A stretch of DNA of 9,667 nt. Source: Firmicutes bacterium UBA7523. Its GTDB lineage: Bacteria; Bacillota; Dethiobacteria; Dethiobacterales; Dethiobacteraceae. Position 1 is the stretch's first letter. Each line of letters begins with the position of its first letter. The translations under genes and the position numbers were made by a program. Under the pieces are notes generated by a model that saw nothing but the letters and a program-made list of their open reading frames with translations, was not told where the DNA came from and did not search any database. The stretch is from contig DLMZ01000037.1 of the NCBI GenBank assembly GCA_002479415.1, forward strand, positions 22,484-32,150, given 5' to 3'. Of the stretch, positions 1 to 6,337 are shown in pieces.

Positions 1-1
1 G

Positions 2-214
2 ATTGCTGATACATTTGAAGGTGTTGAAAAATCTTACGCAATTCAAGCTGGTCGTGAAATTCGGATTATGGTCAAACCAGAAAAGGTTGATGATTTATCC
101 AGTATACAGGTAGCTCGTGAGATTGTTAAAAAAATTGAAGAAGAATTGGAATATCCGGGACAGATTAAAGTAACTGTCATTCGTGAAACAAGAGCGGTAG
201 ATTACGCAAAATAA
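2..214 (+). CDS. rny: Ribonuclease Y, C-terminal fragment (5' end outside window)
   Basis: This is the last 70 codons of RNase Y, the membrane-anchored endoribonuclease that starts mRNA decay in many Firmicutes. The frame is open from the window edge to a TAA stop. The fragment begins with the end of the HD domain region (ADTFEGVEKSYAIQAGREIR) and continues through the conserved tail, with RIMVKPEKVDD, a helical stretch of Ile/Glu/Lys, and the typical ending VTVIRETRAVDYAK. The catalytic HD residues, KH domain and N-terminal membrane anchor lie upstream and cannot be inspected. The following genes, ymdB and spoVS, are the same partners seen after rny in Bacillus, which supports the assignment. 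A perfect hairpin follows the stop codon at once. Confidence 0.95.
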   Translation: MADTFEGVEKSYAIQAGREIRIMVKPEKVDDLSSIQVAREIVKKIEEELEYPGQIKVTVIRETRAVDYAK

Positions 215-253
215 CTTTAATGGGCGGAGGGTTACCCTCCGCCCATTAAAGTT
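213..253 (+). terminator. Perfect 19-bp hairpin after rny
   Basis: The arms 213-231 and 235-253 are exactly complementary, with a 3-nt loop (TTA). The core GGGCGGAGGG pairs with CCCTCCGCCC, and AT-rich flanks continue the stem. The stem overlaps the last two bases of the rny stop codon. The run of T after the stem is short (GTTTCT), so termination is probable rather than certain. The hairpin may also protect the rny transcript 3' end. Confidence 0.75.
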
Positions 254-294
254 TCTACAGGATAAGGGAATTATTGCAATCCCTGAAAATAACA

Positions 295-324
295 GAAGGA
301 TTTTATTAAACTGTTATTGAATAA
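295..324 (+). promoter_or_regulatory. SigH-type promoter for the unknown gene
   Basis: The -35 element GAAGGATTT (295-303), a 12-nt spacer (304-315) and the -10 element ATTGAATAA (316-324) match the Bacillus SigH consensus RnAGGAwWW-n11/12-RnnGAATww at every defined position. Transcription would start near 331, about 35 nt before the proposed start codon. It lies between the rny hairpin and the next gene, where a promoter is expected. The match is read directly; SigH use is inferred from the consensus. Confidence 0.7.
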
Positions 325-365
325 AAAAAGACCTGCCTATATTTATAACGGGGGATGTGTTTACA

Positions 366-881
366 TTGAAGGGCAAGCAGCTAGCAAAGCAGGACGCTTA
401 TACAACCAATTTACTAATTTCCTTATTAATGCGCTTTCCTGAAGTTATGACCATTAATTACGATGCACGAAGAGATTATGTCAAGTTTACATTTATGTTG
501 GACGGAAAAGTAGATAAACTGAAATTTATTAGCTTTAGGGATTCTCTAAGTGAATCTTTAGCTGTTTATCAAGATCTGACAGATGAAAATTTTTTTATGA
601 GTGCAAAACTTGTTCGTTCAGGTAAGCTAACCTTGTTGGAATTATGTGGTTGCACCACAACCTTAACACTAGAAGCAATACAACTGGTTACGGGAGTTAT
701 TGAGGCAATTTTTGGCGACATTCTTTTCAGAGATGCTGAAACGCTGGATGTTATCAAGGATGACGAACTAATACGGCAGGAAGAGATTATTGAATATTTA
801 CTAAGCCACAATAACGCTGCAAAACAGGAAAGTCTTATTGCTTTTCGTGAATCGGGTAAGGTATACGTCTACGATAAATAA
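366..881 (+). CDS. Conserved-looking hypothetical protein between rny and ymdB
   Basis: I do not recognise this ~171-aa protein. It has no signal peptide or membrane segment and looks like a soluble alpha/beta protein with many acidic residues in its last third. The centre has a hydrophobic strand, then LELCGCTTTLTLEAIQ and a helix ending VIEAIFGD. The CGC pair (about residues 94 and 96) could bind a metal or be redox active, but that is speculation. A GTG at 357 gives three more residues but sits only 2 nt after the GGGGG ribosome-binding run at 350-354. The TTG at 366, 11 nt after it, fits better; neither is ideal. The gene has its own SigH-like promoter and lies within the rny–ymdB–spoVS block, suggesting a stationary-phase or sporulation role. 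The coding frame is long and flanked by ordinary signals, so the gene is very probably real. Confidence 0.85.
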   Translation: MKGKQLAKQDAYTTNLLISLLMRFPEVMTINYDARRDYVKFTFMLDGKVDKLKFISFRDSLSESLAVYQDLTDENFFMSAKLVRSGKLTLLELCGCTTTLTLEAIQLVTGVIEAIFGDILFRDAETLDVIKDDELIRQEEIIEYLLSHNNAAKQESLIAFRESGKVYVYDK

Positions 882-895
882 TAGATCTACATAGT

Positions 896-923
896 TTGTG
901 GCAGCATATGGTATTATTATATT
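896..923 (+). promoter_or_regulatory. Weak SigA-like promoter before ymdB
   Basis: TTGTGG (896-901), a 16-nt spacer and TATATT (918-923) resemble a SigA promoter. The start point would be near 930, leaving a very short leader before the ribosome-binding site at 935-942. ymdB could equally be read through from the upstream gene, because no terminator lies between them. Confidence 0.3.
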
Positions 924-950
924 GAGCATAGTTTGTGAGGTGCCTAAATT

Positions 951-1736
951 TTGCGTATACTGATGATTGGTGATGTGGTTGGACAACCTGGAAGATTATG
1001 TCTTAGGGACATGTTGCCTCGTGTGATAGATAATTATCGTATAGACTTTGTAATTGCCAATGGTGAGAACTTAGCATCCGGCACCGGTTTCAATGAGAAG
1101 ACGGCCCTAGAAGTATTTACATATGGCGTCAATGTTCTAACTATGGGAAACCATGTTTGGGATAAAAAAGAAGCTTTAAGCTATATTGAAAAAGAAATTA
1201 GAATTATCAGACCGGCTAATTATCCTCCCGGAACTCCGGGCAACGGAAGCAGGATATACTATTGCGGTCCGGTGAAAATTGCTGTGCTCAACATAAGCGG
1301 GCGTGTATTTATGCCCGCAATGGATTGTCCGTTCCGCATTGCTATACAAGAAATATCTGAGTTGAAAAAGGAAACACCCATTGTTATCGTGGATTTTCAC
1401 GCTGAAGCAACTTCGGAAAAAATTGCTATGGGAAGATTTCTTGACGGCAAGGTATCAGCTGTGCTCGGAACGCATACACATGTACAAACGGCAGATGAGC
1501 GTATATTAACAGGAGGAACGGCTTATATTAGCGATGTCGGAATGACAGGTCCTTATGAGTCTATTCTCGGCGTCGAGCCTGAAATTATTATCCGTAAATT
1601 CCTTACCCATTTACCGGCCCGCTTTGAGGTAGCAAAAGGCAATACTTGCCAGCTTAATGGTGTTATTGTAGAAGTTGATATTGAAACTGGTTATGCCGTA
1701 GACATCCAAAGGATATCTGATATACACCAATTTTAA
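951..1736 (+). CDS. ymdB: YmdB-family metallophosphodiesterase
   Basis: This 261-aa protein belongs to the TIGR00282/YmdB family of dinuclear-metal phosphodiesterases. Bacillus YmdB cleaves 2',3'-cyclic nucleotides in vitro and affects biofilm versus motility gene expression. All expected metal ligands are visible: D8 in GDVVG, E39 and N40 in NGENLASGTG, N67 and H68 in GNHVWDKKE, H150 in DFHAEATSEK, and H175 and H177 in GTHTHVQTAD. Length is normal for the family and there is no signal peptide, so it acts in the cytosol. The start is TTG, supported by GTGAGGTG (935-942) 8 nt upstream. It lies 69 nt after the unknown gene and 99 nt before spoVS, the same order as in Bacillus. Family assignment is secure; the in vivo substrate is not known from sequence. 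Confidence 0.96.
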   Translation: MRILMIGDVVGQPGRLCLRDMLPRVIDNYRIDFVIANGENLASGTGFNEKTALEVFTYGVNVLTMGNHVWDKKEALSYIEKEIRIIRPANYPPGTPGNGSRIYYCGPVKIAVLNISGRVFMPAMDCPFRIAIQEISELKKETPIVIVDFHAEATSEKIAMGRFLDGKVSAVLGTHTHVQTADERILTGGTAYISDVGMTGPYESILGVEPEIIIRKFLTHLPARFEVAKGNTCQLNGVIVEVDIETGYAVDIQRISDIHQF

Positions 1737-1758
1737 GATACATAATTTGCATCTAAAG

Positions 1759-1788
1759 GCAGGATTTTTTATCAGCCACGCTGAATCT
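1759..1788 (+). promoter_or_regulatory. SigH-type promoter for spoVS
   Basis: The -35 element GCAGGATTT (1759-1767), a 12-nt spacer (1768-1779) and the -10 element GCTGAATCT (1780-1788) match the SigH consensus with one deviation, C in place of A/T at 1787. In Bacillus subtilis spoVS is known to be transcribed by SigH, so the biology fits. The predicted leader is about 40 nt. Confidence 0.7.
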
Positions 1789-1835
1789 AGTAATCTAAAG
1801 TTATCTGAAATATCAAAATACTAGGAGGTCCAGCG

Positions 1836-2096
1836 ATGGAAGTATTGAAAGTTTCTGCAAAATCTAATCCAAATTCTGTGGCAGGTGCTCTTGCTGGTGT
1901 CCTGCGGGAAAGAGGCAATGCTGAGGTTCAAGCTATCGGCGCCGGTGCTTTAAATCAGGCTGTGAAAGCCATTGCTATAGCCAGGGGATTTGTTGCTCCT
2001 GGTGGAATGGACTTGATTTGCATTCCTGCTTTTACCGATATTGTCATTGACGGTGAGGAGCGAACTGCAATAAAACTTCTTGTGCAACAGCGCTAG
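1836..2096 (+). CDS. spoVS: Stage V sporulation protein S
   Basis: This 86-aa protein is full-length SpoVS, a small nucleic-acid-binding protein of the Alba-like fold that is needed for spore coat assembly and affects septation in Bacillus. The family signature runs through almost the whole protein: MEVLKVSAKSNPNSVAGALA at the N-terminus, then AIGAGALNQAVKAIAIARGF, and the end ERTAIKLLVQQR. The start is ATG with a strong TAGGAGGT site (1822-1829) 6 nt upstream. It has its own SigH-like promoter and a terminator straight after, so it is probably a single-gene unit, possibly with read-through from ymdB. SpoVS also occurs in some non-spore-formers, so alone it does not prove sporulation, but with SigH-type promoters it makes it likely. 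Confidence 0.97.
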   Translation: MEVLKVSAKSNPNSVAGALAGVLRERGNAEVQAIGAGALNQAVKAIAIARGFVAPGGMDLICIPAFTDIVIDGEERTAIKLLVQQR

Positions 2097-2102
2097 ATTA
2101 AT

Positions 2103-2130
2103 AAAACACCCTGATAACGGGTGTTTTTTT
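2103..2130 (+). terminator. Intrinsic terminator after spoVS
   Basis: The arms AAAACACCC (2103-2111) and GGGTGTTTT (2119-2127) form a 9-bp stem with a 7-nt loop. A run of seven T (2124-2130) follows the GC core, giving a textbook Rho-independent terminator 7 nt after the spoVS stop. Confidence 0.92.
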
Positions 2131-2192
2131 AATAAATAAAGGAAACTATATAATCCAGTAATGCTGCTTTCGATATAGAGAGGAGTGTATAG

Positions 2193-3179
2193 ATGGATTG
2201 GAAAAGTCTTCATAAGCAAGCTGTGGTAATTGACGGACACTGTGATTCGGTACATCTTTTTGCGCAAGATGGATACTGCTTCGGTAATAATAATAAGGTT
2301 GGACATATTGACCTGCCACGTCTGATGGAGGGCGGTGTGAATGTACAGTTTTTTGCTGTATTTGTGGAACCAGAACATCAAATGTACAATGCTTTGCGCA
2401 GAGCAATCATTCTAATAGAATGTTTTCATCGTGAGGTAAAAAAATATAGTGATAAAATTTCCATTATTTATAATAAGTCTAGTTTAGATAATGCCCTATC
2501 AACAGGGAATATTGCAGCATTGCTATCATTGGAAGGAGGAGAGGCTTTAGGGCAGGATATTGAAGTTCTTTATTGCTTGCACAGGCTGGGCATAAGAAGC
2601 CTGGGACTGACATGGAACGGCAGAAATATGCTGGCCGACGGTGTGAGCGTAGGAAGCTCCGCTGGCGGTTTAACTCCGTTTGGTAAAACGGTAGTAGCTG
2701 AGATGAATAAACTAGGGATGATTGTGGATGCAGCACATTTGTCGCCAAAAGGTTTTTACGAACTGCTAGATGCGTCTGCATCTCCTGTTGTTGTTTCCCA
2801 TGCCAATGCAGCAGGCATCTGCGGTCATCCGCGCAATTTGAACGACAATCAGCTTCAAGCTTTAAACGAGCAAGGTGGAGTCATAGGCTTATCTTTTTTT
2901 CCTGAATTTGTTTCAGAAAATGAGACAACAGCTTTTGAGAGCCTTTTGGATCATTTTTGTTACATTGCTCATCGCTTTGGTACAGATGTACTTGGCATCG
3001 GATCAGATTATGACGGAATAGAGAAAGCTGTTCCGGGCCTGGAAGATGTATCACGATTGCCTCTCTTAACACAAGGCTTATTAGCTCGCGGCTTTGCAGA
3101 TGATGAAATTGTCAAGATTCTTGGGGGAAACTTTTTGCGTGTGTTACACAATACTTTGAATGAAGGAGAAGCGCAATGA
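2193..3179 (+). CDS. M19 (renal dipeptidase-type) metallopeptidase
   Basis: This 328-aa protein belongs to peptidase family M19, zinc enzymes with a TIM-barrel amidohydrolase fold that cleave dipeptides, including some with D-residues. The metal ligands are visible at H16 and D18 (DGHCD), E114 (LSLEGGEA), H182 (AAHLS) and H203 (VSHAN), with R214 in GHPRN and the catalytic-site Asp D272 in GIGSDYDG. Their spacing matches the human enzyme (H182 to H203 is 21, H203 to D272 is 69). W141 sits where the human enzyme has substrate-binding His152 (LTWNGRN), seemingly a bacterial subfamily trait. There is no signal peptide, so it is probably cytosolic. The ATG follows GAGGAGTG (2180-2187). A TATAAT (2149-2154) lies upstream without a clear -35 box. 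It overlaps the next gene by 4 bp (ATGA). The physiological substrate is unknown. Confidence 0.93.
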   Translation: MDWKSLHKQAVVIDGHCDSVHLFAQDGYCFGNNNKVGHIDLPRLMEGGVNVQFFAVFVEPEHQMYNALRRAIILIECFHREVKKYSDKISIIYNKSSLDNALSTGNIAALLSLEGGEALGQDIEVLYCLHRLGIRSLGLTWNGRNMLADGVSVGSSAGGLTPFGKTVVAEMNKLGMIVDAAHLSPKGFYELLDASASPVVVSHANAAGICGHPRNLNDNQLQALNEQGGVIGLSFFPEFVSENETTAFESLLDHFCYIAHRFGTDVLGIGSDYDGIEKAVPGLEDVSRLPLLTQGLLARGFADDEIVKILGGNFLRVLHNTLNEGEAQ

Positions 3180-4012
3180 CAGACATAGTAGCAGATTTGC
3201 ATGTTCATACATTAGCAAGCGACGGACTGCTGTCACCACGTAACGTAGTTATTGATGGGTTTAATAATAAACTTTCAGCAATAGCAATTACAGACCATGA
3301 TACAGTAGACGGATTGCCGGAGGCGATGGCAACAGCTCGCAAACTGTCTATTGAGCTTATCCCGGGTATTGAGTTTAGCACAGAGTATGAGGATAAAGAA
3401 ATTCATATCCTTGGGTATTTTATCAATCCCGAAAACCTTCAGCTAAAAAAACTGTTGGAATCACTTCAACAAAATCGTTGGGTTCGAACGGAAAAAATGG
3501 TTAAAAAGCTTGTTAGCTTAGGGTATCGGATTGATTTATCTGAAGTAATACGCTACGCTGGTAAAGCAGCGCCGAGCAGGCCTCACGTGGCCAGAGCACT
3601 GGTAGAAGCAGGATATGCGAAGACAATAAATCAGGTTTTTGATGAAGTTATAGGTTATCAAATGCCTGGCTGGGTGGAACGCTTTAAGCTCTCTCCAAAA
3701 GAAGCCATAGAAGTTGTTCGAAACGCAGGCGGAGTTGCTGCTTGGGCTCATCCCGGCCTTGCACAAAGCGACAATTTGCTAGAAACATTTATTGCCGCCG
3801 GACTGCAGGGCTTGGAGGTATACCATCCCAACCACGATTTTGAGCAGTCATGCCATTATAAAACATTAGCAAAGATGTTCAATCTTTTTATTGTCGGCGG
3901 TTCGGACTTTCATGGAGAAGAAGCAAATAAAGTACGACAAATTGGTTGCTATGGCCTTTCTGCTATGGAATACCGTGCTTTCCAAGATTATTATAATAAA
4001 AAAAAATTTTGA
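3176..4012 (+). CDS. PHP-domain phosphoesterase (TrpH/YciV-like)
   Basis: This 278-aa protein is a stand-alone PHP-domain metal-dependent phosphoesterase of the TrpH/YciV type. Characterised relatives act as 5'-3' exoribonuclease (E. coli RnmA) or as 3',5'-nucleoside bisphosphate phosphatase. Metal-binding motifs appear in family order: H9 and H11 with D16 in DLHVHTLASDG, D40-H41-D42 in AITDHDTVDG, E66 in IPGIEFS, H77, the insert motif RPHVARALVEAG (135-146), H192 in WAHPG, H217, and D244 with H246 in GGSDFHGEE. Nothing essential is missing. The ATG overlaps the dipeptidase stop (ATGA), and GAAGGAGAAG lies just upstream, so the two genes are translationally coupled. No terminator follows; the stop codon forms part of the next gene's -35 box. 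The exact substrate cannot be told from sequence. Confidence 0.93.
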   Translation: MTDIVADLHVHTLASDGLLSPRNVVIDGFNNKLSAIAITDHDTVDGLPEAMATARKLSIELIPGIEFSTEYEDKEIHILGYFINPENLQLKKLLESLQQNRWVRTEKMVKKLVSLGYRIDLSEVIRYAGKAAPSRPHVARALVEAGYAKTINQVFDEVIGYQMPGWVERFKLSPKEAIEVVRNAGGVAAWAHPGLAQSDNLLETFIAAGLQGLEVYHPNHDFEQSCHYKTLAKMFNLFIVGGSDFHGEEANKVRQIGCYGLSAMEYRAFQDYYNKKKF

Positions 4013-4038
4013 CGATTGCGACTAAATAATGATATAAT
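4009..4038 (+). promoter_or_regulatory. SigA promoter of the decarboxylase unit
   Basis: TTGACG (4009-4014), an 18-nt spacer and a perfect TATAAT (4033-4038) form a strong vegetative promoter. Its -35 box contains the TGA stop codon of the PHP gene (4010-4012). Transcription should begin near 4045, giving a leader of about 175 nt. Confidence 0.8.
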
Positions 4039-4222
4039 TTATTGTGCCTATTAGCAGGCTCTTTTTAGGTTCCAAATTTATTAAGTATGTGGCTTCTTTT
4101 TTTTGTACCTTTTATTTGCCCGCATAAAGCACGTACGGATAAGTATATTAATTGTGGAGGTGAGGAAAGCATTTTACTTATGCAACTAGATACAAGAGAT
4201 AAGCGGTTAGGGAGGTCATAAT
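4039..4222 (+). promoter_or_regulatory. Long untranslated leader of the decarboxylase genes
   Basis: About 175 nt separate the promoter from the first gene. I recognise no known riboswitch or T-box. Visible elements are a short GCCT/AGGC stem (4046-4059) followed by TCTTTTT, an isolated run of eight T (4097-4104), and an AT-rich stem built on GTAC (4105-4108) and GTAC (4133-4136) with CTTT/AAAG inside. A strong ribosome-binding-like GGAGGTGAGG (4156-4165) serves no visible gene. The real site for the first gene is GGGAGGT (4210-4216). A regulatory role is possible but not shown. Confidence 0.35.
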
Positions 4223-4627
4223 ATGGTAGATAATATAATTTTTGGGCTAGAGGTTATGGTCATCGGCTTTACAATTGTCTTGATCACTCTCTACCTGTTG
4301 CATTTAATTTTAGTCGGCTTCGGCAAGCTTTGTGTTATGCCTTCTAAAGCTGAATCAAAGAAAAAAAGTCAGTTGGCTCAACAAGCTCCTTTGTCAGATA
4401 TTAGTGAAGCTGCTTCGGCCCAGTTTAATTGTAAGAATTCATCCGAAGTTGTTGCTGCCATAACTGCCGTAATATCAGCTTATCTTGACTTACCCTCCTC
4501 ACAATTCAAAATTGTTTCTTTGCAGCCGTCCAGTCAAGCCAACGGAAACAACTGGGTTTTGACGGGAAGAAAAAGAGCGATAGAAAGACGTCAGGATTTA
4601 GCTGCCTTTAGAAGGGAGAAGAAATAA
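4223..4627 (+). CDS. Na+-pumping decarboxylase small membrane subunit (OadG/MmdD type)
   Basis: This 134-aa protein is the small gamma/delta subunit of a sodium-translocating decarboxylase, which anchors and stabilises the complex. It has one N-terminal membrane helix (about residues 6-37, IIFGLEVMVIGFTIVLITLY and on), a Lys/Ser/Ala-rich linker (40-70), a small soluble region with SSEVVAAITAVISAYLD, and the family's C-terminal W-x-L-x-GR (W111 to R116) before a very basic tail (KRAIERRQDL...RREKK). This architecture matches OadG and the methylmalonyl-CoA decarboxylase delta subunit; sequence alone does not separate them. The ATG follows GGGAGGT (4210-4216) by 6 nt. Its stop overlaps the biotin carrier start by one base, so the two are translationally coupled. 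Confidence 0.88.
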   Translation: MVDNIIFGLEVMVIGFTIVLITLYLLHLILVGFGKLCVMPSKAESKKKSQLAQQAPLSDISEAASAQFNCKNSSEVVAAITAVISAYLDLPSSQFKIVSLQPSSQANGNNWVLTGRKRAIERRQDLAAFRREKK

Positions 4628-5037
4628 TGAGAGAATTCAAAGTTATAGTAAATGGTCAGGCTTACCAAGTTTCAGTTGAGGAAATAAGTTCTGCTGAAAC
4701 AAATACATTTTCGGCTCCAAAACAGTCTGCGGAAGTAAAAGCACCCGCTCTTGCTCCAGCCCAACCGGTTAATCCTGCACCTACGCCCGCCACTGCCGAG
4801 CCCACCCCTAAATCACAAGGGCCCTGCACCGAAGTTGTGGCTCCAATGCCAGGCGTTATTCTAAATATTATGGTAGCAGTGGGACAAGCTGTTAATGAGG
4901 GCGATGTCTTGCTTATTCTTGAAGCAATGAAAATGGAGAACGAGGTTAGTGCTCCATCAGCCGGTACTGTTAAGGAAATTGCTGTTTGTAAAGGCAGCAA
5001 TGTAAATACCGGTGATATTATGGTTGTAATTGAATAG
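4627..5037 (+). CDS. Biotin carrier subunit of the decarboxylase
   Basis: This 136-aa protein carries the biotin that ferries CO2 between the carboxyltransferase and the membrane decarboxylase. A short N-terminal strand region (MREFKVIVNGQAYQVSV) is followed by an Ala/Pro-rich flexible linker (about 30-66) and a biotinyl-lipoyl domain (67-136). The biotinylated lysine is K102 in EAMKMEN, with the usual VAPMPGVI at the domain start and the NEGDVLLILEAMK turn. Layout and length match MmdC-type gamma subunits and the detached biotin domains of oxaloacetate or glutaconyl-CoA decarboxylases. It starts inside the stop of the upstream gene (TAATG). The Na+ pump gene follows after 11 nt containing GGGGGGAAA. 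It may be shared with carboxyltransferases encoded elsewhere. Confidence 0.94.
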   Translation: MREFKVIVNGQAYQVSVEEISSAETNTFSAPKQSAEVKAPALAPAQPVNPAPTPATAEPTPKSQGPCTEVVAPMPGVILNIMVAVGQAVNEGDVLLILEAMKMENEVSAPSAGTVKEIAVCKGSNVNTGDIMVVIE

Positions 5038-5048
5038 GGGGGAAACTA

Positions 5049-6197
5049 ATGCTTGATAAGATACTTATTTTTGTGCAGGGCACCGGTTTTTCAGCAATGA
5101 CTCCCCCCCAATTGCTGATGATTATTATTGCCTGCGTTCTGCTTTACTTGGGGATAGAAAAAAAATACGAGCCTTTGCTGCTCGTTCCTATCAGTTTTGG
5201 TATGCTCTTAGTCAATCTGCCTTTGGGTGACATAATGGCGTACCCTGTTTATGACCAGGCAGGCAAGCTAGTATCGGCTGGAGGCTTGCTTCGCTATTTC
5301 TATATGGGTATTCAGTTGGGTATATTCCCACCGTTGATTTTCCTAGGGGTTGGCGCTATGACTGATTTTGGCCCGCTCATTGCAGCGCCAAAAACTTTAC
5401 TATTAGGCGCTGCCGCACAGTTTGGAATATTTTTTACTTTAATCGGTGCCATTCTTTTGGGCTTTACTCCGGAACAAGCAGGCTCCATAGGGATTATCGG
5501 CGGCGCAGACGGGCCAACTGCTATTTTTTTGACTTCCAGACTAGCACCTGAACTGCTGGGATCTGTGGCTGTTGCGGCATATTCCTATATGGCGCTGGTT
5601 CCTATTATTCAGCCCCCAATTATGAAGTTGCTAACTACAGTTGAAGAAAGAAAGATTGTTATGGAACAGCTTCGTCCTGTTTCTAGGGCTGAGCGCATTC
5701 TTTTCCCCATAATCGTTGTTATTTTGTGCGGATTATTGCTGCCACCCGCTATTCCTTTGCTAGGGATGCTGATGTTTGGCAATCTATTACGAGAAAGTGG
5801 TGTTACTGACAGATTAAGTAAGGCGGCACAAAACGAGCTAAACAACATTGTTGTTATTCTGTTGGGTACTGCTGTTGGCGCGTCTGCCAGCGCTGATATG
5901 TTTCTAACAGCGAGTACAATTAAAATTATTTTGTTGGGTCTGACCGCTTTTGCTGTTGGTACTGCCGCAGGAGTACTAATGGGCAAGATTATGTGCAAAA
6001 TGAGCGGAGGCAAGATTAATCCCCTCATAGGCTCTGCCGGCGTTTCTGCAGTGCCTATGGCTGCCAGAGTTTCGCAGGTGGTTGGCCGAGAAGCAAATCC
6101 TAATAACTATTTGCTGATGCACGCTATGGGACCAAATGTTGCCGGTGTAATTGGCTCAGCTATTGCCGCAGGAATATTATTATCACTTTTGGGTTAG
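5049..6197 (+). CDS. Na+-translocating decarboxylase beta subunit (OadB/MmdB)
   Basis: This 382-aa integral membrane protein decarboxylates carboxybiotin and uses the energy to export Na+. Hydrophobic segments cover most of its length, including 20-58, 88-104, 114-138, 172-190, 217-244 and 290-315. Family signatures are clear: GIIGGADGPTAIFLTSRLAP with the key Asp at D154 (equivalent to Asp203 of the Klebsiella OadB), SYMALVPIIQPPIMKLLTT (179-197), NPLIGSAGVSAVPMAARVSQ, and LLMHAMGPNVAGVIGSAIAAG near the C-terminus. Length is on the short side but normal for the MmdB type. The ATG follows GGGGGGAAACTA. It ends the three-gene unit and a GC-rich hairpin follows. Whether the complex uses methylmalonyl-CoA, oxaloacetate or another substrate depends on an alpha subunit that is not in the window. 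Confidence 0.95.
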   Translation: MLDKILIFVQGTGFSAMTPPQLLMIIIACVLLYLGIEKKYEPLLLVPISFGMLLVNLPLGDIMAYPVYDQAGKLVSAGGLLRYFYMGIQLGIFPPLIFLGVGAMTDFGPLIAAPKTLLLGAAAQFGIFFTLIGAILLGFTPEQAGSIGIIGGADGPTAIFLTSRLAPELLGSVAVAAYSYMALVPIIQPPIMKLLTTVEERKIVMEQLRPVSRAERILFPIIVVILCGLLLPPAIPLLGMLMFGNLLRESGVTDRLSKAAQNELNNIVVILLGTAVGASASADMFLTASTIKIILLGLTAFAVGTAAGVLMGKIMCKMSGGKINPLIGSAGVSAVPMAARVSQVVGREANPNNYLLMHAMGPNVAGVIGSAIAAGILLSLLG

Positions 6198-6223
6198 AAA
6201 AGTTATAAGAAAATTTTTATCTT

Positions 6224-6265
6224 ACACCCCCACACCTGGTATATATATGCTAGGGGTGGGGGTGT
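6224..6265 (+). terminator. GC-rich stem-loop after the Na+ pump gene
   Basis: The arms 6224-6237 (ACACCCCCACACCT) and 6252-6265 (AGGGGTGGGGGTGT) pair over 14 positions with one mismatch and a 14-nt AT-rich loop. It lies 26 nt after the stop codon. There is no proper T run after it (TGATATATT), so it is a probable but non-standard terminator. Confidence 0.6.
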
Positions 6266-6299
6266 TGATATATTACTACAAAAAACATAAAACATAAAA

Positions 6300-6329
6300 T
6301 TCGACATTATTCCATATGAATTATATATA
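6300..6329 (+). promoter_or_regulatory. Possible promoter of the VanW-family gene
   Basis: TTCGAC (6300-6305), an 18-nt spacer and TATATA (6324-6329) loosely resemble a SigA promoter in a very AT-rich stretch between the hairpin and the gene. Such AT-rich sequence gives chance matches, so confidence is low. Confidence 0.3.
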
Positions 6330-6337
6330 GTAATTTA

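Noticed and set aside
1787..1824. CTAGTA/TACTAG inverted repeat before spoVS
   Set aside because: The left arm lies at the SigH -10 box, upstream of the expected transcript start, so it would not form in the RNA; six pairs over a 26-nt loop is weak.
2126..2154. TATAAT at 2149-2154 as a promoter for the dipeptidase gene
   Set aside because: The -35 position falls in the spoVS terminator T run with no TTGACA-like box and there is no TG extension; too weak to list as a promoter.
4180..4221. Possible 13-residue leader peptide (ATG to TAA) ending at the OadG/MmdD-type start
   Set aside because: The ribosome-binding-like site is about 14 nt from this ATG, too far, and the peptide has no run of regulatory codons.
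4039..4222. T-box or known riboswitch in the decarboxylase leader
   Set aside because: No T-box sequence or recognisable riboswitch core is visible, and no hairpin precedes the T8 run.
4662..5000. Minus-strand open frame opposite the biotin carrier
   Set aside because: It mirrors the Ala/Pro-rich linker and biotin domain in the other strand; the plus-strand frame carries the family motifs.
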